A DNA stretch of 64,000 nt from JAUWPO01 sp965603285 (GTDB lineage Bacteria > Chloroflexota > Anaerolineae > Anaerolineales > UBA4823), in the NCBI GenBank assembly GCA_965603285.1, contig CBFDCK010000002.1:11916-75915 (forward strand), read 5' to 3'. The notes below the pieces were generated by a model. It worked only from the letters and a program-made list of their open reading frames with translations. It searched no databases and was not told the DNA's origin. Shown piece by piece: positions 44,180-53,647 of this stretch. Position numbers and translations under genes: made by a program. The first letter of the stretch is position 1; each line of letters starts with the position of its first letter.

Positions 44180-47100
44180 CTATTTATTTTCTTTAGTTAA
44201 ATCATCAATTGCTTCTTTAGTTCTCCTTAAGCTCTCCGGATGCCGAAGCACGACGATGTTCGCGCCAGATTCAATCAACATAACAGAGGTGAGTGTCTCC
44301 CATGTGATCGCTCTTTCGAGCCATTCTCCCCATTCCTCTGGAACACCCTGTCCAACCTTCGATTCTTTTGCTTTCCAGCATTCTTGACCAGGGGTTAATA
44401 GCATCGGCATTTGAGTCATGCTGTCCCCTTGGAGAGCAGCCAATCTCAAGCGCTCCATTACCGAATAGCCATATTCAAACCCATAGCCGAGTGCACCGGT
44501 GGTCGGATCCATCACAATTTGATCCAGCGGTAAACCCATGTCGCTAATCAGGATATTAAGCTGTTTGGCTAAATTAACGTCCATTGCTGTACGAGCATCA
44601 ACGAGATGACCATTTGCCATCGCAGCAGCAACAATTGTACGATAGTTTTTATCTTCACACACACCCAACAGCAAACGTTCACCGCTGAATGCATCCGCAA
44701 TCGGAACGAGAAACTCATTATCAACATCTGCTTGACCCGGACCAAATACAATCAATGGGAGACCGCTAGATTCAAGGACAGACCCGACTGTGTTTACCGC
44801 GTTATCGGCTGTACTTGGATTGCCATCCCTGTCTGTCACTGAGAGGTCCAACATGAGTAATTCTGCACCTGCCTCTTCGGCAGCTTTTGCCCATTGGGCG
44901 GGCTCATCTACCACTGAACCCCATTCGTCTAGTAGGAGTTGGGACCAATCCTCTGGACGGCGGTCATTGATCTCGATTGCAAGAACAGGTTTGTTTGGCA
45001 TTTCACCTTCAAAATCCATGAAAGGCATTGCCGTTTCACCACCCACAACTACTTTCCTCGTCCGGGTACCACCCTCTTCCTTTGTAGCTCCAAGAGTTAC
45101 TTCCCTAACCTGACCGTGCCACTGCTCTTTCAAGATTTCCGTCTTCGTGTCCTGTTTGAGCCAGGGTTTATCGGGGGGAAGTTCAAGTACTTTTTTTTCA
45201 GTCTTCCCCGTAACGGATGGTGGAGGAGCCTCCGGCGCGGCTGAAGGTGGTGCCATGGGAGCAGTTGGCGCACCTGGAATTTGCAGAGTTAATGTATCAA
45301 TACCACCCAGCTCTGCCAGGGCGGCTATCAATGCCCTTCGCAGCATTTCAACTGCTCTCTCTGCCTTGTCGACCGGTTCAGCGCTCACTTCTACCACAGG
45401 TGGTACAGCAGCCGTAGCAACCACTACTTCAGGCTCTGGTGCTGCCTCAACTATTTCTGGTGTAGTGGTCTCCTCAACGACTTCGTGTTCTTCTTCGGTA
45501 GGATCTTCAGCTTTCTCAATTGCAGCTTCCACCACGGCTTCAGCCTGTGCGATCGTCACTTCAGCAGGTTCTGGCTCTCTGTCAGATTTTGCTTGCATCG
45601 GCTCCATCTTCAGAACTGGGTGATCTTTCTCATTAACCCAATCAATTAATTCTTCTACAGTTGTGACAGTATTTCCATCGGCAATACGTTCGATCAAATC
45701 GGGAACACCTTCCCTGACTGCGCTGGCTTGAAATTCAGCAGCCATGGTCTCTTTTAGTACACTGCTCATCCAAACAACACGCTTGAAGCCCCCATCTGCG
45801 GAGATGAACTTGGGGCTGATCAAATAAAACTTGCCAACACCCATAACCCCAGGCGTTTGCAAACCACCACCGGCGATACCAGCCAAAGTGCTGAAAGTCA
45901 TCCCAGCTGGTGTCATACCTATGTCTTCTCGACTGACTATCATCACCCCGTTTAATTCCGGAATTACCATAACGATGCACTCGAAGCAACCACAAGCAGT
46001 CATCGGATTTTCCATGATTGAGTACATGGAAACTTCTTTAACTACTCCATGAGAACCAACTTTGGCATAGTCATTTGTCCCTTCCCAGTAACCCATTTCC
46101 ACGTCTATGGGCTTCCCCAGTTTAATTGGCTGATTGGGTCCGGTTGGATTAATGCTGAAGGACGCTTTACAGTCCAACCAATTGTATGCCCCACATAAAC
46201 CTAATCGCTCTGGGCTTACCACACATACATGGTCCGGTGCGAAGGACTGGCACAAAGTGCAGGAATAGAATTCATCCACTTTATTGTCGGTTAAATCAGA
46301 TAAACGACGGTTGCGGAAGTCGTACGATTCCCGAGCTTTCGCCAACCACTCCTGGATTTTTTCGGGGTCGGTAAATATCGTTACCTGTACTTTGTCCACG
46401 ATAGCACCAAAGTCGTTCTTGAATCGAGCGTGCAAAATCTTGCCAAAATGCTCAAGGTTAAAACCTTTCTCAGCCGCCCCATTCGATATTCTTATCCAGG
46501 CGATGTCACGTTGACCAATGTGCTGTATTCCAGATGCGCCATTTATAAAGTAATGCACTTGGCGTTCGAGCACCGGTTCGAAATCATCTTGCATCTGTCT
46601 TCCAGCTACTTTGACGATAATCCCCATATCGATGCTGCCCTTAGGTTCAACATCCTCGAATCCCGGACCGATGACTTCAACTTTGCCATCCACAACTTCA
46701 TCTAATGGAGCCATATACAGGTACTCAACACAGCGCGAGTATTTTCCACCAAACTCAATGCGCATATCATTTTTCCGGACTACCTCTCCCTCAAAAGCAG
46801 AGCCATAGGGAACCGGAACTGGAACTTCCGCCAATTTGATCTTTACACCCCGGATTTCAATGCACTTTTGCACCAATCGCTCCGCTCTCTCCAGATCGTC
46901 TTTGCCTTCAATTTCTTCAAAAGGCATCGAGACAACATGTTCGTACGTGGTGACTCCAGTAGGCAGGATCTCAGGGATGACCGTGTCGGCGATGACAGGA
47001 AAACCGTAATTGATCGCGCCTGCCGCAGCCGCGTATTTCAGATCATCCACTTCGCCCAACGCTAAAACAAAAGCAAAAACGCGTTCCTTGTTGTAGAGCA

Positions 47101-47866
47101 AGATTTCACGTGCCTGACCTGCTTTTAATCCACCAAAGGTAAGAGCCGAGCGAGTTGCAAAGCCTATTGCATAAATTGCGCTCATCGTATCTGTGCCAAA
47201 TGGAACCGTATAAGTGTCGTACCCAAGCTCAACACCTTCTTCCATCAACTGGTGGATGATACTGCGACCATTTACATTTCCTGAAAGGAAGGTAAGGATA
47301 TTGCGTTTCTGTAATTCGCGTACAATTTGGACTGCAACTTCGTTTGATTTAGCTGCTCCAACAATTGCAGCAAAACCAGGCATACGACCATCAACCAGTT
47401 GAATGCCCCACGAACGCAGTTGAATATCATCAATCGGACCGTTCAAATGCCCCCCATCCATCCCGGTCCCATTATCAGAGTATACGGTACCTCCCGCCAA
47501 CTCGAAACCCGCCATCGGCTCTGGTTGAAGACCGTAAATAAATCTAATGGCTTCAATCGTTTCAGCAGCTAGCAATGTTGCCATCCCGCTATCTAATGTT
47601 TCACCAAGATAAGGGGTCCAATGTTTTTCGGAAGGTAACGGATGCAGGAGCTGGCGTGCTTGCTGCAGGACAGGTTCCAATTCACCTAAAGATGTGACTT
47701 CCCGACCTGTCATGCCAAATATCGTCGGTAAGAAATAACCTGTGTTTGGGAAAGCAACCGGCGTGTCTGGTCCCTTTTCGGACAAAGATTTTTGAAGCAT
47801 TAATTCGGCTTCGGTGACCAGCGCGTTTGATCCCCGGATTGCACGTGTTGCTATATAACGAGACAT
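44180..47866 (-). CDS. acsB-acsD: Fusion of acetyl-CoA synthase (AcsB) with corrinoid protein small subunit (AcsD)
   Basis: A single 1228-codon frame. Residues 1-about 740 form a full bacterial-type acetyl-CoA synthase, including the N-terminal CODH-contacting domain. A-cluster cysteines lie at 536, 539, 548, 558, 625 and 627, in SCTLCQSFAPDHVC, GLCGAYNW and ACGCFEC; the spacing equals that of the Moorella enzyme (506, 509, 518, 528, 595, 597). Residues about 755-900 are a Glu/Ala/Pro-rich linker. Residues about 905-1228 are a CdhD/AcsD TIM barrel (LAIEINDRRPEDW, LMLDLSVTDRDG, IVMDPTTGALGYGFEYGYSV). In known systems AcsD is separate and pairs with AcsC. GGAGG site 8 nt before the ATG. No stop or frame change is visible at the junction. 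Confidence 0.93.
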   Translation of the reverse strand: MSRYIATRAIRGSNALVTEAELMLQKSLSEKGPDTPVAFPNTGYFLPTIFGMTGREVTSLGELEPVLQQARQLLHPLPSEKHWTPYLGETLDSGMATLLAAETIEAIRFIYGLQPEPMAGFELAGGTVYSDNGTGMDGGHLNGPIDDIQLRSWGIQLVDGRMPGFAAIVGAAKSNEVAVQIVRELQKRNILTFLSGNVNGRSIIHQLMEEGVELGYDTYTVPFGTDTMSAIYAIGFATRSALTFGGLKAGQAREILLYNKERVFAFVLALGEVDDLKYAAAAGAINYGFPVIADTVIPEILPTGVTTYEHVVSMPFEEIEGKDDLERAERLVQKCIEIRGVKIKLAEVPVPVPYGSAFEGEVVRKNDMRIEFGGKYSRCVEYLYMAPLDEVVDGKVEVIGPGFEDVEPKGSIDMGIIVKVAGRQMQDDFEPVLERQVHYFINGASGIQHIGQRDIAWIRISNGAAEKGFNLEHFGKILHARFKNDFGAIVDKVQVTIFTDPEKIQEWLAKARESYDFRNRRLSDLTDNKVDEFYSCTLCQSFAPDHVCVVSPERLGLCGAYNWLDCKASFSINPTGPNQPIKLGKPIDVEMGYWEGTNDYAKVGSHGVVKEVSMYSIMENPMTACGCFECIVMVIPELNGVMIVSREDIGMTPAGMTFSTLAGIAGGGLQTPGVMGVGKFYLISPKFISADGGFKRVVWMSSVLKETMAAEFQASAVREGVPDLIERIADGNTVTTVEELIDWVNEKDHPVLKMEPMQAKSDREPEPAEVTIAQAEAVVEAAIEKAEDPTEEEHEVVEETTTPEIVEAAPEPEVVVATAAVPPVVEVSAEPVDKAERAVEMLRRALIAALAELGGIDTLTLQIPGAPTAPMAPPSAAPEAPPPSVTGKTEKKVLELPPDKPWLKQDTKTEILKEQWHGQVREVTLGATKEEGGTRTRKVVVGGETAMPFMDFEGEMPNKPVLAIEINDRRPEDWSQLLLDEWGSVVDEPAQWAKAAEEAGAELLMLDLSVTDRDGNPSTADNAVNTVGSVLESSGLPLIVFGPGQADVDNEFLVPIADAFSGERLLLGVCEDKNYRTIVAAAMANGHLVDARTAMDVNLAKQLNILISDMGLPLDQIVMDPTTGALGYGFEYGYSVMERLRLAALQGDSMTQMPMLLTPGQECWKAKESKVGQGVPEEWGEWLERAITWETLTSVMLIESGANIVVLRHPESLRRTKEAIDDLTKENK

Positions 47867-47891
47867 AAACTACCTCCTACATACCTATTAT

Positions 47892-49907
47892 CTAATCAGC
47901 AGCCACACCATATAAGGCTGCCCTTCGTTCCGCTAGTGGGAGTTCCTCAAGTTCAATCATTCTCGAATCGCCACTCTGTCCGAAACGTTCAGGATCATAA
48001 GCGACCAAACCCAGCTCGGCACGCTTTTTATCGATATGTTCAAGCGTCTTCTCTATCGTTTCATCAGGATCTGGGATGAATTCCATCTTACCGCCGTATA
48101 ATTCTTCCCATCCTTCGCTGATGAAGTTCGAGACAATATCGCTATCAGAAACCCGGTCCGGCATGCCGCTGACTGGTGAAGTCCCACCAAATATTACATA
48201 AGCACCTGATGCCATACAATATGTACCAATTGAGAGTGCTTTTTCGCTCATCCATTCTGGTGCCAAGCCCACAGCTGGAATCTGGTCAATGTCATCTCCT
48301 AGACCACCCTCTTCAACCACCTGTGTCAGGACGGTCAGAATTCGAGCGTTGTCAACACAAGAGCCCATATGCAAAACTGGTGGAATCCCAATCGTTTCAC
48401 AAATTTCACGCAACCCCGGTCCTACTTTGTCCAACCCAGCTTCACCAAGCAGCAACCCCATCTTCGCGCTGGCGATAGCACCGCAGCCGGTCTCCACAAC
48501 CAGTACATCCTGCTTAAGCAGTTCTTCTGTGATATATGTGTGAAGATAATCCTGTTGGCTGCGAGCATTGTTGCAGCCCACGATAGCAGCCACACCTCTT
48601 ATACGCCCCGAAATGACTGCATCATTTAAAGGTCTGAACGAGGCCCGGTACGCTCCTCCCAACATATAATTGATATATTCGTGAGAAAAACCTGGGATTA
48701 AATCTTCGCGGTGATCAGGGATATGGATTTTACCACGGTTCTGGTAATTATCAACAGCTTTTCGGAGGATATCCTTTGCTATGGACAAAGCATGGTGTTC
48801 ATCGAATTCAATATGCGTTGCCCCTTTAATTTTTACTTTTGGTGAAGTGGTTATGATCAACGTATGGAAATTGCTCGCCAGCCCAACTAGCGCTTGCATA
48901 ATGCATTGAACGTCAACAATCATCGCTTCCACAGCGCCTGTAAGGATGGACAATTCCTGGTGCAGGAAATTGCCTGCAGCAGGGATTCCCTGGCGCATAA
49001 GGATTTCATTGGCAGTACAGCAAATTCCAGACAGGTTAATTCCCTCAGCGCCGGCAGCCCTTGCGTATTCAATAATCTCTGGGTCTTGAGTGGCAGCCAC
49101 AATCATTTGGCTGAGAGTAGGTTCGTGCCCGTGAACGACAACATTTACCATGTTATCTTTAAGAACACCCAGGTTCGCTTGCCCTAAAATTGGGGCCGGT
49201 GTTCCGAATAGAATATCGGACACATCAGTCGCTATCAAGCTGCCGCCCCATCCATCCCCAATAGCAGTTCGGACTGCATGCTGGAGGATGTGTTCAGCAT
49301 CTTGATCATCACCAATATGGGTACGGTGAAGACATTCAACGATTTCGCGGTCAATACCACGCGGCATTACGCCAGTGTCTTCCCACAACTTTTGTCGCTT
49401 CTCTGGAGCACGTATAACCGGTATTACTTTCCCTTCCTGCTGACCAAACTGTGATAGATATAAATCCGCCAGATCATTTGCAATCTCATTAGGCGAGCGA
49501 TCTTCTATTGGTATGCCATAGGTTGCAGCCAATGTCCGTAATTTCGCCACATCTCGAATGACATAACCCTCTGTTTCACCGTTAGCAACTGCTTTAAGGG
49601 TCATTGCCATGCCTCGCCCGTGATCAGAGTGTGCCGCAGCCCCAGCAGCGATTGCACGGATGAGATTGCGCGCTTGAACTGTGTCAATCGTTGCGCCGCA
49701 AACACCCGTTTGACCTTCTTTCGTTAGGCGGCATGGACCCATACTGCAGATTTTGCAACACATTCCAGCGCCACCAATATTACAAGCGGTAGATTCATCG
49801 GCTCTGCTGAATGCGGTGCTAATACCGAGCTCATCAGCGCGAATTAACATTTCTTGCGCTGCGGGGTCTGCTGTGCGTTCTTCTTGTGTCCTCTTCTTTT
49901 TTGCCAT
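47892..49907 (-). CDS. cooS: Anaerobic CO dehydrogenase catalytic subunit
   Basis: A 671-residue Ni-Fe CO dehydrogenase (AcsA/CooS), reducing CO2 to CO for acetyl-CoA synthase. The N-terminal cysteine cluster ACNIGGAGMCCKICSMGPC binds the B and D clusters. The C-cluster ligands all appear: VHGHEP (His), SGICCTANE, VDVQCIMQ, VGCNNARSQ, VETGCGAIAS and MGSCVDNARI. ATG at 49907 is preferred to the GTG one codon upstream because GGAGG in the end of the preceding gene is 8 nt away. The nickel-insertion ATPase CooC/AcsF is not in the window. Confidence 0.95.
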   Translation of the reverse strand: MAKKKRTQEERTADPAAQEMLIRADELGISTAFSRADESTACNIGGAGMCCKICSMGPCRLTKEGQTGVCGATIDTVQARNLIRAIAAGAAAHSDHGRGMAMTLKAVANGETEGYVIRDVAKLRTLAATYGIPIEDRSPNEIANDLADLYLSQFGQQEGKVIPVIRAPEKRQKLWEDTGVMPRGIDREIVECLHRTHIGDDQDAEHILQHAVRTAIGDGWGGSLIATDVSDILFGTPAPILGQANLGVLKDNMVNVVVHGHEPTLSQMIVAATQDPEIIEYARAAGAEGINLSGICCTANEILMRQGIPAAGNFLHQELSILTGAVEAMIVDVQCIMQALVGLASNFHTLIITTSPKVKIKGATHIEFDEHHALSIAKDILRKAVDNYQNRGKIHIPDHREDLIPGFSHEYINYMLGGAYRASFRPLNDAVISGRIRGVAAIVGCNNARSQQDYLHTYITEELLKQDVLVVETGCGAIASAKMGLLLGEAGLDKVGPGLREICETIGIPPVLHMGSCVDNARILTVLTQVVEEGGLGDDIDQIPAVGLAPEWMSEKALSIGTYCMASGAYVIFGGTSPVSGMPDRVSDSDIVSNFISEGWEELYGGKMEFIPDPDETIEKTLEHIDKKRAELGLVAYDPERFGQSGDSRMIELEELPLAERRAALYGVAAD

Positions 49908-49910
49908 CAC

Positions 49911-50312
49911 TTAATCCTCCATTTCAGTTTTTATGACACCAATACCTGGACAGTTCCATAAGGGTCTGCCCGAATAACTAACATTTTGTGCAAAACCTAC
50001 TGTTTGCTGGCTTTTTTCAAATACCTCTGTATGGCGAAAGTACGATTTGGATCGGTCTGCTTCTAGGTATGTCGCTGAATCCGCTTCGACAGGAAGCTCC
50101 CACTCACCAAGATAACCCGCTTCTTGCAACTTCGTTTCGATTTCCTGATCATCTAATTTTTCAGGATTGAAACTTACCTCAACCATATGGAAAGTACTGC
50201 TTGCATAGACTTCTTCAACGCCAGGTAATTCGAGCAATATACGCCGCACCTCCACAACATGGTGGTCACCGTACATCGCTGGCAGGTTAAAAGATATTGT
50301 TTTCATTGGCAT
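49911..50312 (-). CDS. HMA-like small protein without the metal-binding CxxC, first gene of the cooS run
   Basis: A 133-residue protein. Residues 1-70 have the beta-alpha-beta pattern of heavy-metal-associated domains (VVEVRRILLELPGVEEVYAS, then VEVSFNPEKLDDQEIETKLQ), but the CxxC metal loop is replaced by AMYGDH. The second half is not recognised and ends in a single Cys in LWNCPGIGVIKTE. Start could be either of two ATGs (50312 or 50306); the latter has AAGGA at a better distance. It ends directly in front of cooS and carries that gene's Shine-Dalgarno, so a role in CO dehydrogenase maturation or regulation is plausible but unproven. Confidence 0.75.
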   Translation of the reverse strand: MPMKTISFNLPAMYGDHHVVEVRRILLELPGVEEVYASSTFHMVEVSFNPEKLDDQEIETKLQEAGYLGEWELPVEADSATYLEADRSKSYFRHTEVFEKSQQTVGFAQNVSYSGRPLWNCPGIGVIKTEMED

Positions 50313-50735
50313 TTTCCTTTGTTATTTTATTGTCTTCTTTTTATATGGTTTTCTTGAAAATTTAGTTCTATTACTTCTTTTTTTTGTACAATTATGAAAA
50401 AAGCCTCGCTTAGAAACCCATTGGGTTAATCAAGCCAGGCTGAACGACTTGGTGGGGTCTTGAAGTAACATGATTCAGATTTCTATGATGACGACTAATA
50501 ATTCGATGTTCACCATTAAATACGTAATTGACACAGATCATTGCTAATCGCATTTTACTAACTGAATTTAGTTTTGATATTCCCGATTCTCGCAATTTAT
50601 AACAAAAATGTAATTGATGGACAAGTGACAAATATAACTATTTTTGTATGGTTTTTCTTCACACGGGTTCAAACAGTGGTTTTCTTTGATTTTTAGTTAT
50701 TATTATAATGAAAAATAGGCATCTTTATCCATATT
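50313..50735. other. 423-bp intergenic region between the second activator gene and the cooS run
   Basis: A/T-rich. It holds the terminator at 50397-50441; the promoter of the cooS run must lie in 50313-50400 but no clear -35/-10 pair stands out. A short minus-strand frame across 50410-50631 overlaps the terminator and is not considered a gene. Confidence 0.5.
50397..50441 (-). terminator. Terminator of the 50736 activator gene
   Basis: A two-tier hairpin on the minus strand: outer AGCCTGGCTT with AAGCGAGGCT (one mismatch) and inner AACCCA with TGGGTT, followed by six T. Confidence 0.7.
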
Positions 50736-52322
50736 TCATATTTTATGTGTACCGTATGAATTCAAAGACATCGATTGTATATATCTATTAATAAACATCT
50801 GGTCCTTTTCAAGATCAATCTGTTGGGCGTACCTAGCTAGCTTTTCCCCCAATGCAAAACCATCATCCGAAAGAAACATCGCCGCCCCCATCCCGGCCCC
50901 ATTTGGTACAGCTTCAACCACTTCTGAAATAACCGGTGGGATCAATCCTAAACCGATTGCGGCGGATATATCCACTTGGCCGCCAAAGGAACCAGTCAAA
51001 ATAACTCGCTCTAAGTCATCTGGGGATAGATTTATTCGGGACATAAGCGTATCTATGGTGGCGCGTATTGCGCCCTTCGCTTTTTGTAGTTCACGGATAT
51101 CCCATTGAGTTAGCCATAAATTATCGTCTTCTGTGAGCTGAATTCTGCGTACGCCGCGTTGATCAATGCCAATACGATTCGTTAATATCGAAGGTTCACT
51201 CATTATGCGCCCATTGGGTGCAACAACTCCCCACCGACGTAATTCATCCACCAGACTGAGAAGTCCAGAACCTGTGAGCCCAACCGGAGTTTCGTTCCCA
51301 ATAGTCTCAAAGAGTATATTTTCTCCATCAATTTGTACTTTTACAATCCCGCCATCGACTGCTCGTGTACCACAGGAGATCATCACCCCTTCGAACGCGG
51401 GGCCTGCCGCTGTTGAAGCCGTCAGAATTCTTTTACCGTCGGTAATCATTACTTCACCATTAGTTCCAAGATCAATAGCCGCCATAGGTCCTGGTGGTTC
51501 TTCAAATCCAAAAAAAGCTAAACAAGCCAATGCATCCGATCCAACAAATCCACCGATTAATGGCGGCATCCTAACACGAACTCTCTCAGGAAATATCCCG
51601 CCTAAGAGTGATCCGGCATCCAATATAGATTCCTTCTTGTATGGTTGAAAAGGATTAACCGCTATCGTATCTAACGGAAATTTTGCGATTAAGTGGTGCA
51701 TTACAACATTACCCACAATTATGCCTCGTTCCACTTGGTTTCGAATCTTGGATGAAAGCCGGAGAGCATCGATTGCTTGGTTGATAGACGACAAAGCCAG
51801 GTTGTGAAGCCTTTCGTAGGTGATTGGGTCTCTACGGGCAGCAGCCAGTCGTGAAATTACATCCGCCCCATAAATGGACTGCTGATTTAGGACTGCCCCA
51901 CCAGCACAAACCTCACCATTGTCAAGCGTCGTCAGAAACGCTGCCACAGTAGTAGAACCCAGGTCTATTGCTAAACCCAAGGGCAACCCCCCTTTTTTAT
52001 AGCGATTGCTGGCACGAAACACCTTATCCGAATAAACAAGAATCGGTGATAATAAGACTTCTAGATTTTCTTGAACGCGCGTCCGGCATGCCAGACGGGT
52101 GTTGATTGATAATTCACCTGCTGTCAAGTACTGTAATTCTATTGTGTCAGGTGGGGAAGCGCCCTTTTCGATTAACACCTTGCACAAACCGCAAGTGCCT
52201 TTGCCTGCACAGGGCTGTTCGAGCGGTAACCCAGAGGCCGCGATAGCTTCCCCCAAAATTCCACCTTGCTCTATGTTGACAGATTTACTTGTGTCTCCAT
52301 AAATTACTGATACAGTAGGCAT
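50736..52322 (-). CDS. Second ASKHA-domain activator with N-terminal 2Fe-2S ferredoxin
   Basis: A 528-residue paralogue of the 40775 product, about 120 residues shorter. Ferredoxin cysteines are at 38, 44, 47 and about 79 (QPCAGKGTCGLCKVL, LACRT). The ATPase part has AIDLGSTTVAAFLTTLDNGE, GNVVMHHL, IDLGTNGEVMITDG and LTGSFGGQVDI. As its own transcription unit upstream of the cooS run, it may reactivate a different corrinoid methyltransferase system or the same corrinoid iron-sulfur protein. AGGTGAG site. Confidence 0.88.
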   Translation of the reverse strand: MPTVSVIYGDTSKSVNIEQGGILGEAIAASGLPLEQPCAGKGTCGLCKVLIEKGASPPDTIELQYLTAGELSINTRLACRTRVQENLEVLLSPILVYSDKVFRASNRYKKGGLPLGLAIDLGSTTVAAFLTTLDNGEVCAGGAVLNQQSIYGADVISRLAAARRDPITYERLHNLALSSINQAIDALRLSSKIRNQVERGIIVGNVVMHHLIAKFPLDTIAVNPFQPYKKESILDAGSLLGGIFPERVRVRMPPLIGGFVGSDALACLAFFGFEEPPGPMAAIDLGTNGEVMITDGKRILTASTAAGPAFEGVMISCGTRAVDGGIVKVQIDGENILFETIGNETPVGLTGSGLLSLVDELRRWGVVAPNGRIMSEPSILTNRIGIDQRGVRRIQLTEDDNLWLTQWDIRELQKAKGAIRATIDTLMSRINLSPDDLERVILTGSFGGQVDISAAIGLGLIPPVISEVVEAVPNGAGMGAAMFLSDDGFALGEKLARYAQQIDLEKDQMFINRYIQSMSLNSYGTHKI

Positions 52323-52437
52323 CTACTCACCTTTAAATATTGCTTGTGTTCTATCTTTTTTCTGGAGGAATTTCATATTTAAACATCAAAAATCACTTCT
52401 ATCATAGTCAATTGTAAACCAAACATAACTTACATAT

Positions 52438-52466
52438 AAAAAAACGGCTCAAATGATTAAGAGCCG
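52438..52466 (-). terminator. Terminator of tRNA-Met
   Basis: CGGCTC and GAGCCG with a 10-nt loop, followed by seven T on the minus strand. Confidence 0.75.
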
Positions 52467-52504
52467 GCTAATTGTCACTTAGGTTGTTGAAGATTATCAT
52501 AATA

Positions 52505-52577
52505 TGGCGGGGGTGGGACTTGAACCCACGACCAAGGGCTTATGAGTCCCCTGCTCTTCCACCTGAGCTACCCCGCC
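52505..52577 (-). tRNA. tRNA-Met (CAT), elongator type
   Basis: Minus-strand cloverleaf with acceptor GGCGGGG pairing to CCCCGCC, discriminator A, D-arm GCTCAGGTGGAAGAGC, anticodon loop CTCATAA and T-loop TTCAAGT. The G1-C72 pair and CTCATAA loop fit an elongator methionine tRNA rather than an initiator; an isoleucine (lysidine) reading of CAT cannot be fully excluded. CCA is not encoded. Confidence 0.92.
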
Positions 52578-52594
52578 GTTTTATAAGCGCATGA

Positions 52595-52623
52595 ATATTA
52601 CTATGCCATATTACTTTTGTCAA
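52595..52623 (-). promoter_or_regulatory. Promoter of tRNA-Met
   Basis: TTGACA (52618-52623) and TAATAT (52595-52600) with a 17-bp spacer on the minus strand, about 18 nt before the tRNA. Confidence 0.65.
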
Positions 52624-52666
52624 CAAAAACGATTGTGCTCCGATTGTAATTGCCTATTAACTATCT

Positions 52667-53647
52667 CTATAATCTACGGTCGGTGATATAGTTTGCTAAA
52701 TCTTCTAGAGCATGTCGCTCCAGATTGTCAGGCATTTCATCTAGAATTTCCAGGCTTTGATCGATATACCTTTGCGAATCATCCATCGCCTTTTGTATCG
52801 CCCCGCTTCCTCGAATTGAAGTAATCAACCTATCCATTATCGTCTCTTCGTAATGGGTCCCGCTCCGAATATGAGCCATATCTGGGTCATCAGGATAGGT
52901 TTCCAGATAATACAATGCCGGTAATGTGACAATACCTTGACGAAGGTCACTGGCCACAGGTTTGCCAACCGTTGCTTGCTTTCCCGTAAAATCCAACACA
53001 TCATCCACAATCTGGAAAGCCATACCTATTGCATATCCATACTGCCGTATCCTTTTTATTACGATTTCATTCACTGGACTAAGCATCGCCGCCGCACAAG
53101 TCGCTAATTCAAACATCGAAGCAGTCTTCGCGAATATGCGCTGGTCATAATTTTCACGACTGGTTATTCCATCATCAGGGAACATCTGTGTGATCTCACC
53201 ATTGACAATCGAGGATAAAGTTTCTGCAAATAACTGCATTACATAAACCGATTCAGTCTCAGCCGCAAGTTTTGCTGCGCGAGCAAACATAAAATCGCCT
53301 GTAAGCACAGTAGCTGCTGGAGACCAGCGCGCGTTGAGCGTCGATATTCCCCTCCGCAATAATGCACCATCTATTAAATCGTCATGAACAAGTGTAGCGG
53401 TATGCAGCATTTCGATCGCAGCCGCCAAAGTCACCAGATGATATTCGTCACCTTCTAACATTCTTCCCGTTAGGAGCGCAACGGCAGGACGCACACGTTT
53501 CCCGCCTGACGAGAGCAAGTGGTCTATCGCCAATCCAAGTTCAGGATTATGATCGCAAGTCGCCTGGCGCATACGTTCTTCAACGAGCGGAAACAAGTCT
53601 TGTACTGGATCAAAAAAATTAATTGAATTCAGTTGTTTACTTACCAA
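52667..53647 (-). CDS. Polyprenyl (trans-isoprenyl) diphosphate synthase
   Basis: A 326-residue all-helical prenyltransferase that extends allylic diphosphates with isopentenyl diphosphate. Both Asp-rich motifs are present: LVHDDLIDGALLRRG near residue 91 and FQIVDDVLDFTGK near residue 212; GGKRVRPAV is the substrate loop. Product length is not readable, but size suits quinone or lipid-carrier chain synthesis. The start is TTG with GAGAGGA upstream, overlapping the end of the TatD gene. Confidence 0.92.
   Translation of the reverse strand: MVSKQLNSINFFDPVQDLFPLVEERMRQATCDHNPELGLAIDHLLSSGGKRVRPAVALLTGRMLEGDEYHLVTLAAAIEMLHTATLVHDDLIDGALLRRGISTLNARWSPAATVLTGDFMFARAAKLAAETESVYVMQLFAETLSSIVNGEITQMFPDDGITSRENYDQRIFAKTASMFELATCAAAMLSPVNEIVIKRIRQYGYAIGMAFQIVDDVLDFTGKQATVGKPVASDLRQGIVTLPALYYLETYPDDPDMAHIRSGTHYEETIMDRLITSIRGSGAIQKAMDDSQRYIDQSLEILDEMPDNLERHALEDLANYITDRRL

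Noticed and set aside
45147..45623. 158-codon plus-strand frame antisense to the AcsB-AcsD linker
   Set aside because: Low-complexity Ser/Thr/Ala sequence produced by the opposite strand of the Glu/Ala/Pro linker.
50410..50631. 73-codon minus-strand frame in the gap before the cooS run
   Set aside because: It ends inside a two-tier terminator hairpin, lacks a ribosome site and has no recognisable sequence.
51166..51648. 160-codon plus-strand frame antisense to the second activator
   Set aside because: Opposite-strand shadow of a confident gene with no recognisable domain or ribosome site.
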